Counted from the stretch's first letter, positions 1-8,540 are shown. The stretch is DNA of 37,352 nucleotides from Steroidobacteraceae bacterium (GCA_019683695.1 JADGHX010000028.1:1-37352); one strand, 5' to 3'. Notes: generated by a model from the sequence alone, not told the origin. Program-made: numbers and translations.

Positions 1-6
1 GCGCGG

Positions 7-271
7 CGATAGCAATTGCCCGATGCGCAGGGCGGGGCTCGCACCATGTGCCTGCGACGTGCACCTTCCGCCCGCGCCGGCACATACGCGAATCCGTGCA
101 CGCGGCAGCGCGCGCCTCTTCACTCGGAGGCCGAACGAAGCTGCTGCACCCGATCCCGCGCAGCACCATCGACCAACCGCACATCCCCTTCGCCAAACCT
201 CATCTGCATCCATGGAGGCACTGCGCCCATCGGGCCCCGTCGCCTCGGGCGACGTCGCCACTGCGGTTGAA
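7..271. repeat. Long direct repeat, copy 1
   Basis: This stretch is repeated, diverged, at 480-767. Both copies begin with CGATAG(C/T)AATTGCCCGATGCG, share blocks such as TGCCTGCGACGTGC and GGCAGCGCGCGCCTCT, and end in CACTGCGGTTGAA. Bases 172-235 are identical to 668-731 (64 bp). No reading frame is conserved well enough to call a gene. The copy lies at the window edge, so the full repeat may extend leftwards. It may belong to a dispersed intergenic repeat family or be an old duplication; the sequence alone does not decide. Confidence 0.8.
175..268. repeat. 94-bp repeat core with inverted ends, copy 1
   Basis: The best-conserved part of the repeat begins with AACCGCA and ends with its exact reverse complement TGCGGTT. 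It has the same length (94 bp) as the second copy at 671-764. The inverted termini suggest a folded RNA or a small mobile repeat, but no transposase is nearby. Confidence 0.6.
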
Positions 272-479
272 GAACGAAGATGAAAGAACGAAAAGAAGAA
301 GAATCGCGGAAGAACGGAAGGGAGGAAGAGAGGATCGCAAGGTCGCGGAGAATGAGGCCGGGCGGCACGCGCTGCCCGCGGGATATGCGTCGCTCGTTTC
401 CGCGGGAACGAGCGCTTGAAGCCTGCGTTTCTGCCCGGGCCGGCGCACGCCCGGGTCGCCTGTCCGGATGACGGCGCAT
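272..479. other. Spacer between repeat copies, purine tract and hairpins
   Basis: No gene is supported. A purine-dominated tract covers about 271-356. A near-perfect palindrome follows at 391-414, with CGCTCGTT and AACGAGCG arms around a GC-rich centre. A second stem has arms CCCGGGC (434-440) and GCCCGGG (449-455). No T-run follows either stem, so terminator function is not supported. Confidence 0.5.
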
Positions 480-767
480 CGATAGTAATTGCCCGATGCG
501 GCGAACGGTGCTCGCACCCAGTGCCCACCGCGGCGTACACCTTGTGCCTGCGACGTGCCCCTTCAGCCCGCGCCGGCACACGCCTCAAAAAGTGCATGCG
601 GCAGCGCGCGCCTCTGCACGCGGGAGATGAACCAAACTGCTGGGACTGATCTCGCGCAACGCCATCAACCAACCGCACATCCCCTTCGCCAAACCTCATC
701 TGCATCCATGGAGGCACTGCGCCCATCGGGCTCCGTCGCCGCCGGCGAGGTCGCCACTGCGGTTGAA
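480..767. repeat. Long direct repeat, copy 2
   Basis: Second copy of the element at 7-271, offset by 496 bp in the conserved core. Its left half is about 24 bp longer than copy 1 and more diverged, while the right 100 bp are nearly identical. Confidence 0.8.
671..764. repeat. 94-bp repeat core with inverted ends, copy 2
   Basis: AACCGCA and TGCGGTT bound a 94-bp unit, as in copy 1 at 175-268. The two units differ at only a few positions, all after base 731. The same boundaries and length in both copies argue that the core is a selected or mobile unit rather than random similarity. Confidence 0.6.
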
Positions 768-969
768 ATCGCGGTTGATGATCTCACGCTGCCGACGCCG
801 CGCGTCACGTCGCGCACCAGCAACGCGAGTTTTCAGCCGGCCATGCCGACAGTTGATCCTGAGCCGCGCTGCTCTGTGGCAGAGATCGCCTCCGAACACA
901 CCTATCCCCGCGTGGTGCGTCTGCAGTTCTCGGCCTGCGGCCTGATTGCAAGCAAAGGCCACCGCGCAC
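768..969. other. Intergenic, nothing recognised
   Basis: About 200 bp between the second repeat and the LysR gene stop. Reading frames cross it on both strands, but none resembles a known family. No promoter, terminator or RNA gene was recognised. Confidence 0.5.
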
Positions 970-1896
970 TCATCGCAGCCTCTCAACGCCCGCCGGCTTT
1001 TCAAGATACGGCGCCAGAATCTCGGCCACCCACGCCATGAAGACCTGCACGCGTCGTGACAGATTCCGGCGGTGCGCGTACACGAATGCGACCGGCATTG
1101 GCTCCGCCCTCAGCTCCGGCAGGACTTCGACCAGCTCGCCCCGCTCGATCAGGGGCTGAAGGCCGACCGCCGGGGCCTGAATGATGCCGAGTCCGGCAAG
1201 GCAGGCGGCCCGGTACGCGCCGGCGCTACTCACCGTGACCGGGCCGTTCATGGGGACCGTGCGGTACTTCGTGCCGTCGAAGTACTCGAATCCCGGGCAC
1301 TTCCCGCCGAGCGTCGTCACGTAGTGCACGAGGAGATGCGACTTCAGATCCTCCAGAGTGCGAGGCACTCCGCGCTCCTCGATGTAGCCGGGGCTCACGC
1401 AGTTGAGAAGCCGGAACCGCCCCAGCGGCCGCGCCACGAGGCTCGAATCCTCCACCGCGCCCACGCGCAGCACGCAATCGAAGCCTTCCCGGATCACGTC
1501 CACCTTCCGATCCGTGCTGCTGATCTCGATCTCGAGCAGCGGATGCTCGCGCAGGAATCCACGCAGCTTCGGAATGACGTGCTCCTGCGCGATGCCACTC
1601 GGCATATCCACGCGCAGCCGCCCACGAAGCGATTGAGAGCGGCTCTGAAACATCGACTGCACCTCGTCCACCTGCGCGAGCAGATCCTTGCAGCGCTCGT
1701 AGAACACGCGGCCGTCTTGGGTGAGCTGCACCTTGCGCGTCGTCCTGTTCAGCAGGCGAGTGCCGACATGCTCCTCCAGCTGGCGCACCGCCATGGAGGC
1801 GCTCGCCTTCTGCAACCCCATCGCCTCCGCGGCACGCGTGAAGCTTGCGAGCTCGGCGACGCGCACGAAGATCTGCATGCATTCGAGTCGGCTCAT
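970..1896 (-). CDS. LysR-family transcriptional regulator
   Basis: A 308-residue LysR-type regulator, the usual length for the family. The N-terminal 60 residues form the winged helix-turn-helix (SFTRAAEAMGLQKASASMAV followed by RQLEEHVGTRLLNRTTR). The rest is a periplasmic-binding-protein-like effector domain beginning near residue 90 (RGRLRVDMPSGIAQ). It reads divergently from the short-chain dehydrogenase at 2012, the classic arrangement in which a LysR protein controls its neighbour. A 19-bp palindrome at 1912-1930 lies 16 bp before its start and is a likely binding site. The ribosome site before the ATG is weak. The family call is secure; the effector is unknown. Confidence 0.93.
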   Translation of the reverse strand: MSRLECMQIFVRVAELASFTRAAEAMGLQKASASMAVRQLEEHVGTRLLNRTTRKVQLTQDGRVFYERCKDLLAQVDEVQSMFQSRSQSLRGRLRVDMPSGIAQEHVIPKLRGFLREHPLLEIEISSTDRKVDVIREGFDCVLRVGAVEDSSLVARPLGRFRLLNCVSPGYIEERGVPRTLEDLKSHLLVHYVTTLGGKCPGFEYFDGTKYRTVPMNGPVTVSSAGAYRAACLAGLGIIQAPAVGLQPLIERGELVEVLPELRAEPMPVAFVYAHRRNLSRRVQVFMAWVAEILAPYLEKPAGVERLR

Positions 1897-1911
1897 GAGG
1901 CACCGGAAGAT

Positions 1912-1930
1912 TGTTCAGAGAAATTGAACA
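1912..1930. promoter_or_regulatory. Palindromic LysR operator candidate
   Basis: TGTTCA-gagaaat-TGAACA is a perfect 6-bp inverted repeat with a 7-bp centre. It contains the T-N11-A arrangement typical of LysR-type binding sites and sits in the divergent region between the LysR gene and the dehydrogenase. The role is inferred from position and symmetry. Confidence 0.6.
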
Positions 1931-1950
1931 CTATGGTCGCACGCGACTCG

Positions 1951-1979
1951 TTTATCGCAAATCCCGCCGTCCCTAATCT
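1951..1979 (+). promoter_or_regulatory. Possible promoter for the dehydrogenase
   Basis: TTTATC (1951-1956) and TAATCT (1974-1979) are separated by 17 bp, about 30 bp before the ATG at 2012. The -35 match is poor, as expected for an activator-dependent promoter. Confidence 0.3.
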
Positions 1980-2011
1980 GCGCCTGACCCATTCTTCACG
2001 AGGGACGAATC

Positions 2012-2776
2012 ATGAATGCCCATCAACGTATCGCGATCATCACCGGCGGAAGCCGCGGCCTCGGGCGTAACGCCGCCTTCAAGCTTGCGGAGGCCAGCAC
2101 CGATGTGGTGATCACCTATCGCAGCAACCGCGCGGAGGCAGACAACGTCGTCGCGCAGATCCGGGAACGTGGCCGACGTGCAGCAGCTCTTCAGCTGGAT
2201 GTCTCGAACGTGTCCACATTCGATTCATTCGCCGCCGAGCTGCGAGCGACCCTGGCGCAGCACTGGGAACGCGATCGTTTCGACTTTCTCGTGAACAACG
2301 CAGGCGTGGGCGTCCGCGCGCCCTTTGCGGAGATCACGGAAGCGCAGTTCGACGAGCTCATGAACACTCATCTGAAGGGCGTGTTCTTTCTGACGCAGAA
2401 GCTTCTGCCGCTGATCGCGGATGGCGGGCGGATACTCAACGTCTCCAGTGGCCTGGCGCGCTTCACGCTACCGGGCTATTCCGCGTATGCGGCGATGAAG
2501 GGCGGCATCGAAGTGCTCACGCGATACCTCGCGAAGGAGCTGGGCTCCCGGCGCATCTCAGCGAACGTGCTCGCGCCGGGCGCCATCGAGACCGATTTCA
2601 GCGGTGGCGCCCTGCGCAACAGCGCGCAACTCAAGGCGTTCGTTGCCTCTCAGACCGCGCTCGGGCGCACGGGACTGCCGGACGACATCGGCGGCGTCAT
2701 CGCCGCGCTGCTGGCGCCCGAGACAGGGTGGATCAACGGCCAGCGTATCGAGGCCTCGGGCGGGATGTTCTTGTAG
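2012..2776 (+). CDS. Short-chain dehydrogenase/reductase (SDR)
   Basis: A 254-residue classical SDR, an NAD(P)-dependent oxidoreductase with a Rossmann fold. The cofactor loop TGGSRGLG is at residues 11-18 and NNAG at 95-98. The catalytic Ser lies in NVSSG (about 145) and the catalytic pair is Y159xxxK163. Length and motifs are typical of 3-oxoacyl-ACP-reductase-like members, but the substrate cannot be read from sequence. AGGGA lies 6 bp before the ATG. The gene is divergent from the LysR regulator at 970-1896, its probable controller, and is followed after 84 bp by a secreted-protein gene on the same strand. Confidence 0.92.
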   Translation: MNAHQRIAIITGGSRGLGRNAAFKLAEASTDVVITYRSNRAEADNVVAQIRERGRRAAALQLDVSNVSTFDSFAAELRATLAQHWERDRFDFLVNNAGVGVRAPFAEITEAQFDELMNTHLKGVFFLTQKLLPLIADGGRILNVSSGLARFTLPGYSAYAAMKGGIEVLTRYLAKELGSRRISANVLAPGAIETDFSGGALRNSAQLKAFVASQTALGRTGLPDDIGGVIAALLAPETGWINGQRIEASGGMFL

Positions 2777-2860
2777 TGTTCCGGCGGGCGCCATGCCCCT
2801 GCGTGTCGAGTCCTGCTACTCTGCGGCCGGTCTCACACGACAGTCAGGGGGGCAGAAAAC

Positions 2861-3856
2861 ATGAACACCAGGAAAGCATGGGCGCTCGCCGCACTTCTCA
2901 CGTTGCCGATGCTCGCCATCACGGCACAGGCATCCGACCCGGCGCCCGCATGTGACCGCAATTGTCTCAACAGTTATGTCGACCGGTATATCGACGCGAT
3001 GGTGGCACACAAGCTCAGCGATGACCTCTTCGCCCGCGAGCTGAAGTTCACCGAAAACGGCATCCGCTTGCCTTTCGGTACAGAGGGCGCCTGGCACCTT
3101 GCCACGGCACGCGGCAGCTACAGCTTCTATGTACCCGATGTCGAAACCCAGCAGGTCGCCTTCCTGGGCACGCTGAAGGAGCGCGGCCGCAATCCCACGG
3201 ATCAGCGGACGGTGGGTTTCTCGCTGCGGCTGAAGATTCGCGGCGGCCTGATCACGGAAGTCGAGCAGCTCGTCTCCCGGCCGCCCATCAACCTGTTCGG
3301 CCCTGCCAACGCCAGCAGCTCGCCCTTCGGTAACACCGGGGACAACGTGGAAAAGATGAAGGCGCCTCATCCACGCTTCACCGCCGACATTCCCGAGAAC
3401 GAGCGCGCCACGCGCGAAGAGCTGATCCGCACGGCCAACTACTACTTCACCGGCCTGCAACAGAACGACGGAAAGGGCTACTACCCGTTCACCGACGACT
3501 GCGTGCGTTTCGAGAACGGCGTGGACGTGCTGGCGAACGTTCTGGATCCCATCACCCAGACCCGCGGCCGCATGAGCTGCAAGCGGCAGTTCGAGGTGGC
3601 CCTGAGAGGCGTCGTCTCCCGAGTGCGGGACCGCCGCTTCGTCGCCGTGGATCGCCAGAAGGGCATCGTGTTCGCCTTCGCGTTCTTCGACCACGAGAAC
3701 ATCAACTGGACCTGGCAGCTCGCCGAGCTCTTCAGGATCGAGAAGGGCAAGATCGCCCGCATCGAAGCCATCTTCCACCAGGCGCCGTATGGCATCCCTT
3801 CGGGCTGGAGCACCTATGAGCAGTCGATCTCCGATGCGCCTCAGGACGTGCGGTAA
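2861..3856 (+). CDS. Secreted DUF8021-like protein, first paralog
   Basis: A 331-residue protein with a clear signal peptide (MNTRKAWALAALLTLPMLAI, cleavage probably near AQAS). The mature start is CDRNCLNSYVDRYIDAMVAH, a two-cysteine motif shared with the next gene, which is a paralog. The pattern recalls the family that Pfam names DUF8021 (from memory); its helical start and following strands suggest an NTF2-like fold (inference). A second similar half may begin near residue 190 (ATREELIRTANYYFTGLQQN). No catalytic residues are recognised. The start is preceded by TCAGGGGG. It is probably exported and co-transcribed with its neighbours. Confidence 0.8.
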   Translation: MNTRKAWALAALLTLPMLAITAQASDPAPACDRNCLNSYVDRYIDAMVAHKLSDDLFARELKFTENGIRLPFGTEGAWHLATARGSYSFYVPDVETQQVAFLGTLKERGRNPTDQRTVGFSLRLKIRGGLITEVEQLVSRPPINLFGPANASSSPFGNTGDNVEKMKAPHPRFTADIPENERATREELIRTANYYFTGLQQNDGKGYYPFTDDCVRFENGVDVLANVLDPITQTRGRMSCKRQFEVALRGVVSRVRDRRFVAVDRQKGIVFAFAFFDHENINWTWQLAELFRIEKGKIARIEAIFHQAPYGIPSGWSTYEQSISDAPQDVR

Positions 3857-3982
3857 CCCGGCGTAACGCGGCGACGAATCCGCATGCGGCGGGTGCGACC
3901 GCCGAGTGGCATCACGGCAGAGCCGAAGTGCGATCCCTGCGGCGGATTCTGTACTCTTTCCGGAAAACGCTCAGGGGGATGC

Positions 3983-4888
3983 ATGTCTCAGCCTCATGCG
4001 CTCAAGGCAAGAATCGCTGCCGTCTCGTTTGCCACAGCACTGCTGCTGGGCTTCTTCCACACGCCCGCCGCCGCGGAGAACTGCGATCGCGCATGCCTCA
4101 GCGGCCTGCTCACGCAGTACATCGATGCCGTCGTGGCGCGCGACCCCTCGCGGTTACCCCTCGCCGAGAATGTGCGTTTCACGGAGGACTCCGAGGCGCT
4201 GAAGCTCGGCGAAGGGCTTTGGCAAGCCACGCTAACCAAGGGCACATTCCGTCAGGACTATCTGGACACCCGGAAGCAGATAGCCGCCACGCACGTGCAA
4301 CTGCTCGAGGGCAAGAACCAGGTGCTCTTGTCCGCGCTGCTGCACGTGAAGGACCGGAAGATCGCCGGGATCGAAACGTTGGTGCAGCGGGTGACCCCCG
4401 AGTCCCGCCTTCAGCCGAAGGAGCTCGGCAAGCCGATCCGCGGCATGAACGATCCCGTGCCCGCGAACAAGAAGCAGTCCCGCGAGTCGATGATCAAGAC
4501 CGCCCTCACCTATACCGAAGGGCTGCGCATCGGCAACTTCACCGACGCCGGAACACCTTTTGCGCCCGAAGCCTACCGTGTCGAGAACGGCGTCATCATG
4601 GCCGGCGAGGGATGTGGGCGCGACGATTGTGGCCTGTACTCGCAGAACATCATGGTGCATCCCGGCATCATCGCCAGTGTTGCCGCGGTGGATGAGGAAA
4701 ACGGCGTCGTGCTGCTGTGGATGAACTTCGGGCACACCGGTTCCTCGTACGGCGAAGGCAACTCGCTCGTAACGTTCGAAGCCTTCAAGGTCTGGGGCGG
4801 GCAGATTCACGCGATCAACGCGTTCTTCCGCGGCCTGCCGATCTCGACCGCGCGGTTCTGGCCGTCCGCAGACCCGGTATACAAGTAA
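3983..4888 (+). CDS. Secreted DUF8021-like protein, second paralog
   Basis: A 301-residue paralog of the gene at 2861-3856. The ATG at 3983 was chosen because TCAGGGGG lies just upstream and the protein then opens with a signal peptide ([17 protein letters not shown], cleaving after AAA). The mature start [20 protein letters not shown] aligns directly with CDRNCLNSYVDRYIDAMVAH of the first copy. FTED and the repeated LIRTA/MIKTA segment also correspond. A longer in-frame start at 3884 would place the signal peptide internally and is rejected. A GC-GRDDC cysteine pair near residue 210 is specific to this copy. Function unknown. Confidence 0.8.
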   Translation: MSQPHALKARIAAVSFATALLLGFFHTPAAAENCDRACLSGLLTQYIDAVVARDPSRLPLAENVRFTEDSEALKLGEGLWQATLTKGTFRQDYLDTRKQIAATHVQLLEGKNQVLLSALLHVKDRKIAGIETLVQRVTPESRLQPKELGKPIRGMNDPVPANKKQSRESMIKTALTYTEGLRIGNFTDAGTPFAPEAYRVENGVIMAGEGCGRDDCGLYSQNIMVHPGIIASVAAVDEENGVVLLWMNFGHTGSSYGEGNSLVTFEAFKVWGGQIHAINAFFRGLPISTARFWPSADPVYK

Positions 4889-4913
4889 CCGCATTCACCA
4901 GGGGGAGCGTTCC

Positions 4914-6374
4914 ATGACACTGAGCAAGACGCGCACGGCGTGGACCACGGCTGCAATCGCCTGCGTTGCCCTCTGCGTGAGTGACGGCAGCCAGGCTCAA
5001 CAAGTAGCGGACCCTGGCTTCAAGAGCGTGGGCCGCGGCGCGCCGCTCACACCGCCCTTGCCGCCCATGTCGATGCCACCTTACGGCACGCCGATTTCAA
5101 AGGCTCAGGCCGAGCAGATCGCGAAGGAAGTTGCGCAGTTCCCGTTCGTCGGGCCCATGAAGCTCCCGGTGCCGACCGGCGGCAACTCGCCCCCCAAGGT
5201 GCTGGAGATCGGGTCTGCGTGGAACGGCGCGGCGCCGCCGGGCGTGGAGCCCTTGCCCGTGGACATCTTCACGTCGACGGATTTCTACAAGGATCGCGAG
5301 CTCTGGAAAGACAAGCGCTACTTCCGCTGCAACAGCCCGGAGGGGCTGGAGATGCAGCGTGGCGCCATTTTCACCCCCACCATCGGTGACGACCCGCCGC
5401 GCACCGCCGCCTGGGGCTATTGCGACCGGGATTATCCGCGCGAAGCCATCGTCAGCCCCTATCCCTTCAAGACCGCGCAGGAGCACTACGAAGCGTTGCT
5501 CGCCGAGACGCGCAAACGCGGCGGGCCGACGGTGCACACCTACAAGACGGTGCCCGGCGAGCTCAGCGGCCGGTATGCGCCCGGCCCGATTTTCGAGAAC
5601 TGGTATTCGCTGATGCTGTCCGTGCAGTTCCCCACCGTGCTCTCGTTGCTGACACCGGAATATCAGAAGCGCATGGTGCAGGACGCGTATCACCAGGGAA
5701 ACACCAACGCGCCGCAGTGGCCGTCCCAGTACTGCTGGCCTGAAGGCTTCATGCGGCGCTGGTACGCGTTCGCAATTCAGTTCCCGCAAACGTTCATCGT
5801 CACGCCCACCCTCGTGCAGATGATGGGGGGCGTGGCCGACAACTTCGTCACGAACATCTACATCGGCCGGCAGTTCCGCATGGATGGCGCCGTGCCGCGG
5901 CTCGGGGCGGACGTGCCGCGCTGGTACGGTGAAACGATCGGCTTCTGGGATCACGACGTCCTCATCACGTGGACCTCAAACATCCGCGGCTGGGCCGCGC
6001 ACGGCGCGTTCGAGTTCTCGAACAAGATGCAGACGATCGAGATCTACACGCCCATCCGCGATGCCAAGGGTGAGGTGAAGGCGCTGAACCACGAGGCCGT
6101 GTTCTACGATCCGGAAGCGCTGGTCCAGCCGATCCGCATGATCCGGAACTACGCGCGGCTCGGCGGCTTCGAAACGGGAGACCCGATCGAGTACATCCGC
6201 TGCATTCCGACGATCTATCCCGTGAAGGGTCGCGCGACTCACGTCACCGCGGGCGAGACCATCGAATACGAGGTGCCCGACATGTTCGGCCGCCCCTGGG
6301 CGCAGATGTGGGAGAAGTACTTCGAGCAGGGGATGGAGCGGCCGCAGGAAGAGGATATTTTCAGCTTCGATTGA
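4914..6374 (+). CDS. Large secreted protein of unknown function
   Basis: A 486-residue protein with a signal peptide (residues 1-28, ending SDGSQAQQ) and a proline-rich segment after it ([16 protein letters not shown]). It starts 25 bp after the second DUF8021-like gene with AGGGGGAG before the ATG, so the three exported proteins look like one operon. The C-terminal half ([20 protein letters not shown], then the IEIYTPI and [12 protein letters not shown] segments) faintly recalls the exported WEGDTLVVDT-type proteins of proteobacteria that live on steroids or aromatics. That comparison is from memory and weak. No catalytic motif is recognised and no other domain can be assigned. Confidence 0.75.
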   Translation: MTLSKTRTAWTTAAIACVALCVSDGSQAQQVADPGFKSVGRGAPLTPPLPPMSMPPYGTPISKAQAEQIAKEVAQFPFVGPMKLPVPTGGNSPPKVLEIGSAWNGAAPPGVEPLPVDIFTSTDFYKDRELWKDKRYFRCNSPEGLEMQRGAIFTPTIGDDPPRTAAWGYCDRDYPREAIVSPYPFKTAQEHYEALLAETRKRGGPTVHTYKTVPGELSGRYAPGPIFENWYSLMLSVQFPTVLSLLTPEYQKRMVQDAYHQGNTNAPQWPSQYCWPEGFMRRWYAFAIQFPQTFIVTPTLVQMMGGVADNFVTNIYIGRQFRMDGAVPRLGADVPRWYGETIGFWDHDVLITWTSNIRGWAAHGAFEFSNKMQTIEIYTPIRDAKGEVKALNHEAVFYDPEALVQPIRMIRNYARLGGFETGDPIEYIRCIPTIYPVKGRATHVTAGETIEYEVPDMFGRPWAQMWEKYFEQGMERPQEEDIFSFD

Positions 6375-6425
6375 CGGCCCGTACGGTTTCAGCGAGGCAC
6401 GGCCCGGGGCACGTGTACCGGATCG

Positions 6426-6839
6426 TCAGACACCGCCTTTGCAGCACTCCAGGGCGGGTTCGTCCGTTCCGTAGGTGGTGCTCTCGCCCACGGTCAGGAA
6501 CGTCTCCCATTTCACGCCTTGCGGGTCCGCGATCCAACTCTTCTCGCTCCTGGCGTAGCAACAGGTTGTCGCGCCCTCCTCGAGCACTGGGGCGTCGGCG
6601 CGCTTCAGACGCGAATACACCTCGGCAAGCTCCGCCCGATCTTCCACCTGAATGCCGAGGTGCCGGAGACCCGTGTCCCCACACCGCTTGCTGATTGCGA
6701 AGTTCACTCGCGGATCCTCAAGCATCCACTTCGCGTAATCGGACTTCACGACCGTGGGTTCCGTCGCAAAGAGCGTGCTGTAGAAGCGGATCGAGGCGGC
6801 GATGTCTGCCACGCTCACGTGCACATGCAGGCGTTTCAT
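6426..6839 (-). CDS. arsI: ArsI/CadI-family C-As lyase (VOC dioxygenase)
   Basis: A 137-residue vicinal-oxygen-chelate protein. ArsI enzymes are Fe(II)-dependent dioxygenases that cleave the carbon-arsenic bond of trivalent methyl- and aromatic arsenicals; close relatives are annotated as CadI. The signature is the vicinal cysteine pair in TTCCYARSEKSW (C93, C94). Likely metal ligands are H5 or H7, H60 and E112 (WETF), and a second pair (C132, C133) lies near the C-terminus. The ATG at 6839 starts MKRLHVHVSV, the normal family start. It is the last gene of the arsR-arsN2-arsI run, 13 bp after arsN2, and ends 51 bp from the convergent secreted-protein gene. Confidence 0.9.
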   Translation of the reverse strand: MKRLHVHVSVADIAASIRFYSTLFATEPTVVKSDYAKWMLEDPRVNFAISKRCGDTGLRHLGIQVEDRAELAEVYSRLKRADAPVLEEGATTCCYARSEKSWIADPQGVKWETFLTVGESTTYGTDEPALECCKGGV

Positions 6840-6852
6840 TGGACGTCCCTCT

Positions 6853-7287
6853 TCAGAGTTGCTTGACCATGAATGCAGAGCTCGCCGGACAGATGTCGGC
6901 GAACTCGCGCGTCGAGCGGATCTCCATCGGCGCACTGTCCCGCGCGGCGGGCACGTAGCCGCGACGAGCGAAGAAGCTTTCCGCAGTTGTCGTAAGCAGG
7001 TAGATGCATCGCGCCCCCATGGAACGCGCGTACTGTTCGGCCCGTTCTGCGAGTGCGCTACCCAGGCCTCTGGAACGATGCTCTTCGGACACAACGAGAG
7101 AGCGAAGCAACGCCACAGAACCGTGCAGCTCGACACCCGCGATGCCAAACGGTTGCGCGGACGGGCCGGCGTAGAAGAAGTGCTCCATGTGCGCATCCGT
7201 CAGATCTGAACTGGGGAGCGCTGCAGACTCCAGCAGCCTCACAGCCGCGGCTCGCAGAGGACATTTCGTGATCGCTATCGGTGTCAT
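6853..7287 (-). CDS. arsN2: ArsN2-type GNAT acetyltransferase
   Basis: A 144-residue GNAT acetyltransferase of the type called arsenic resistance N-acetyltransferase ArsN2. The acetyl-CoA segment is seen in ALLRSLVVSEEHRSRGLGSA (about residues 59-78). The family-typical stretch IYLLTTTAESFFARRGYVPA and the C-terminal STREFADICPASS follow. Relatives of ArsN1 acetylate the amino group of arsinothricin-like organoarsenicals; the ArsN2 substrate is less certain. It lies between arsR (5 bp) and arsI (13 bp), so the three genes form one transcript. Confidence 0.87.
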   Translation of the reverse strand: MTPIAITKCPLRAAAVRLLESAALPSSDLTDAHMEHFFYAGPSAQPFGIAGVELHGSVALLRSLVVSEEHRSRGLGSALAERAEQYARSMGARCIYLLTTTAESFFARRGYVPAARDSAPMEIRSTREFADICPASSAFMVKQL

Positions 7288-7292
7288 GCCGC

Positions 7293-7652
7293 TCAGACCG
7301 CCTTCGTGGTTCGCTTGCGCGACCTCTTCTGCGCGCTGCGCGGACCGCAGTCACTGGCGCAAGTGGCATTTCCTGTGCAGCAGTTCTCGGTGAGGTAACC
7401 GATGAGTGCATTCATCGCTCGGAAATCTGCCGAGTAGATGAGCTCGCGACTGCGGCGCTGCTGCGTAACCAGTCCTGCGCGGTGAAGATTCTGCAAATGA
7501 AATGTGAGCGAAGACGGCGGCAGCTTCAAACGACTCGCAATCGTACCGGCATTGAGACCCTCCGGGCCCGCCTCGACCAGCAAGCGATAGACGCCGAGAC
7601 GGTGCTCGTGGGCCAGTGCAGACAACGCCGCGACAGCCTGGTTCGAGTTCAT
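7293..7652 (-). CDS. arsR: ArsR-family arsenic-responsive repressor
   Basis: A 119-residue ArsR/SmtB repressor. The winged helix covers about residues 15-75, with recognition helix PPSSLTFHLQNLHRAGLV. The As(III) site is at the C-terminus: C91 and C92, then C98 (CCTGNATC), plus C102. The CC-x5-C spacing matches the Acidithiobacillus-type ArsR site (known family pattern) rather than the helix-located site of plasmid R773. The ATG at 7652 was chosen over 7676 because TTGGAGAG precedes it. It heads the ars operon behind a strong promoter at 7682-7710 and should repress its own operon until arsenic binds. Confidence 0.92.
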   Translation of the reverse strand: MNSNQAVAALSALAHEHRLGVYRLLVEAGPEGLNAGTIASRLKLPPSSLTFHLQNLHRAGLVTQQRRSRELIYSADFRAMNALIGYLTENCCTGNATCASDCGPRSAQKRSRKRTTKAV

Positions 7653-7667
7653 CTCTCCAATTCCACG

Positions 7668-7710
7668 TTTCGACAACTATCAAAATATGCGAGGCGCGGG
7701 CATCCGTCAA
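7668..7710 (-). promoter_or_regulatory. ars operon promoter and possible ArsR operator
   Basis: On the minus strand, TTGACG (7705-7710) and TATTTT (7682-7687) are exactly 17 bp apart, a good sigma-70 promoter. Just downstream, TTTTGA-tagttg-TCGAAA (7685-7668) is an imperfect inverted repeat overlapping the -10 element and the expected transcript start. That is a fitting position for ArsR repression (inference). Confidence 0.65.
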
Positions 7711-7919
7711 GGGAGAACAAACCAAGGTGGCAGCCATGAGCACGGGGTCCGCGAGCAGAGTCCGCCTGCGTGTCGCACGCTTCCGGCCGATCAGTTCGCG
7801 CCGCAGCTGCTCTCGCGAACTTCACCCGCGCGGTGACCAAGGTGCAATAGATTCGGCCGCGCGCTCCTGCTCTGATGCATCCGCCCGAGGGTGTGTGACG
7901 ACAAGCTGAGGAGCTCGAC

Positions 7920-8540
7920 ATGAGCAGCAGTCAGGCGCGCAGCGAAGTGATGAGGCTCGAGGTCGTGGTGATCCCTGTTTCAGACGTCGAACGCGCCAAG
8001 CGCTTCTACGCCCGGCTCGGCTGGCGGCTCGATGCCGATCTTGCGGTCGGGCCGGAGTTCCGGGGCATCCAGTTCACGCCGCCCGGCTCCTCGTGCTCGA
8101 TCCAGCTCGGAAAAGGTCTCACCTCGGCGCGGCCGGGCCCTACATCCGGACTGTATCTCGTCGTCTCCGATATCGAGGCAGCGCGAGCACAGCTCCTGGA
8201 GCGTGGTGCCCGGGTGAGCGAGGTGTTCCATCATGGCGTCGGCGAAGCGCCCTCGAACGGCCCGGATCCGGCCCGGCGCAGCTACTGCTCCTACGCCACG
8301 CTGAGTGATCCCGATGGCAACCGCTGGCTTCTGCAAGAGGTGACAGAGCGCCTGCCCGGGCGCATTGGCGCAGCCGACACGAGCTTTGCGTCGTCGGCTG
8401 AGCTCGCAGCGGCGCTCCGACGGGCCGAAGCTGCGCACGGCGAGCACGAAAAGCGCACCGGCGAGCGCGATGCGAACTGGCCGGCGTGGTATGCCGAGTA
8501 CATGGTGCGCGAGCAAGCCGGCAGGCCGCTGCCGGTGTGA
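7920..8540 (+). CDS. VOC-family (glyoxalase/bleomycin-resistance-like) protein
   Basis: A 206-residue single VOC domain, beginning VVVIPVSDVERAKRFYARLG and closing with LSDPDGNRWLLQEV near residue 140. It has an extended C-terminal tail containing EHEKRTGERDANWPAWYAEY. VOC proteins use a metal or bind small molecules; this tail is common in a large uncharacterised subgroup, so no substrate is assigned. GAGGAG precedes the ATG. It is divergent from arsR across a 267-bp gap, but nothing else ties it to arsenic. It ends 17 bp from a convergent gene. Confidence 0.85.
   Translation: MSSSQARSEVMRLEVVVIPVSDVERAKRFYARLGWRLDADLAVGPEFRGIQFTPPGSSCSIQLGKGLTSARPGPTSGLYLVVSDIEAARAQLLERGARVSEVFHHGVGEAPSNGPDPARRSYCSYATLSDPDGNRWLLQEVTERLPGRIGAADTSFASSAELAAALRRAEAAHGEHEKRTGERDANWPAWYAEYMVREQAGRPLPV

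Noticed and set aside
175-764. Integron attC sites suggested by inverted AACCGCA/TGCGGTT ends of about 94 bp
   Set aside because: The ends do not fit RYYYAAC and GTTRRRY (wrong bases in both copies), there are no cassette ORFs, and no integrase is in the window.
1072-2070. A 332-codon plus-strand frame opposite the LysR gene
   Set aside because: It is the antisense shadow of the LysR gene, histidine- and arginine-rich and without any family resemblance.
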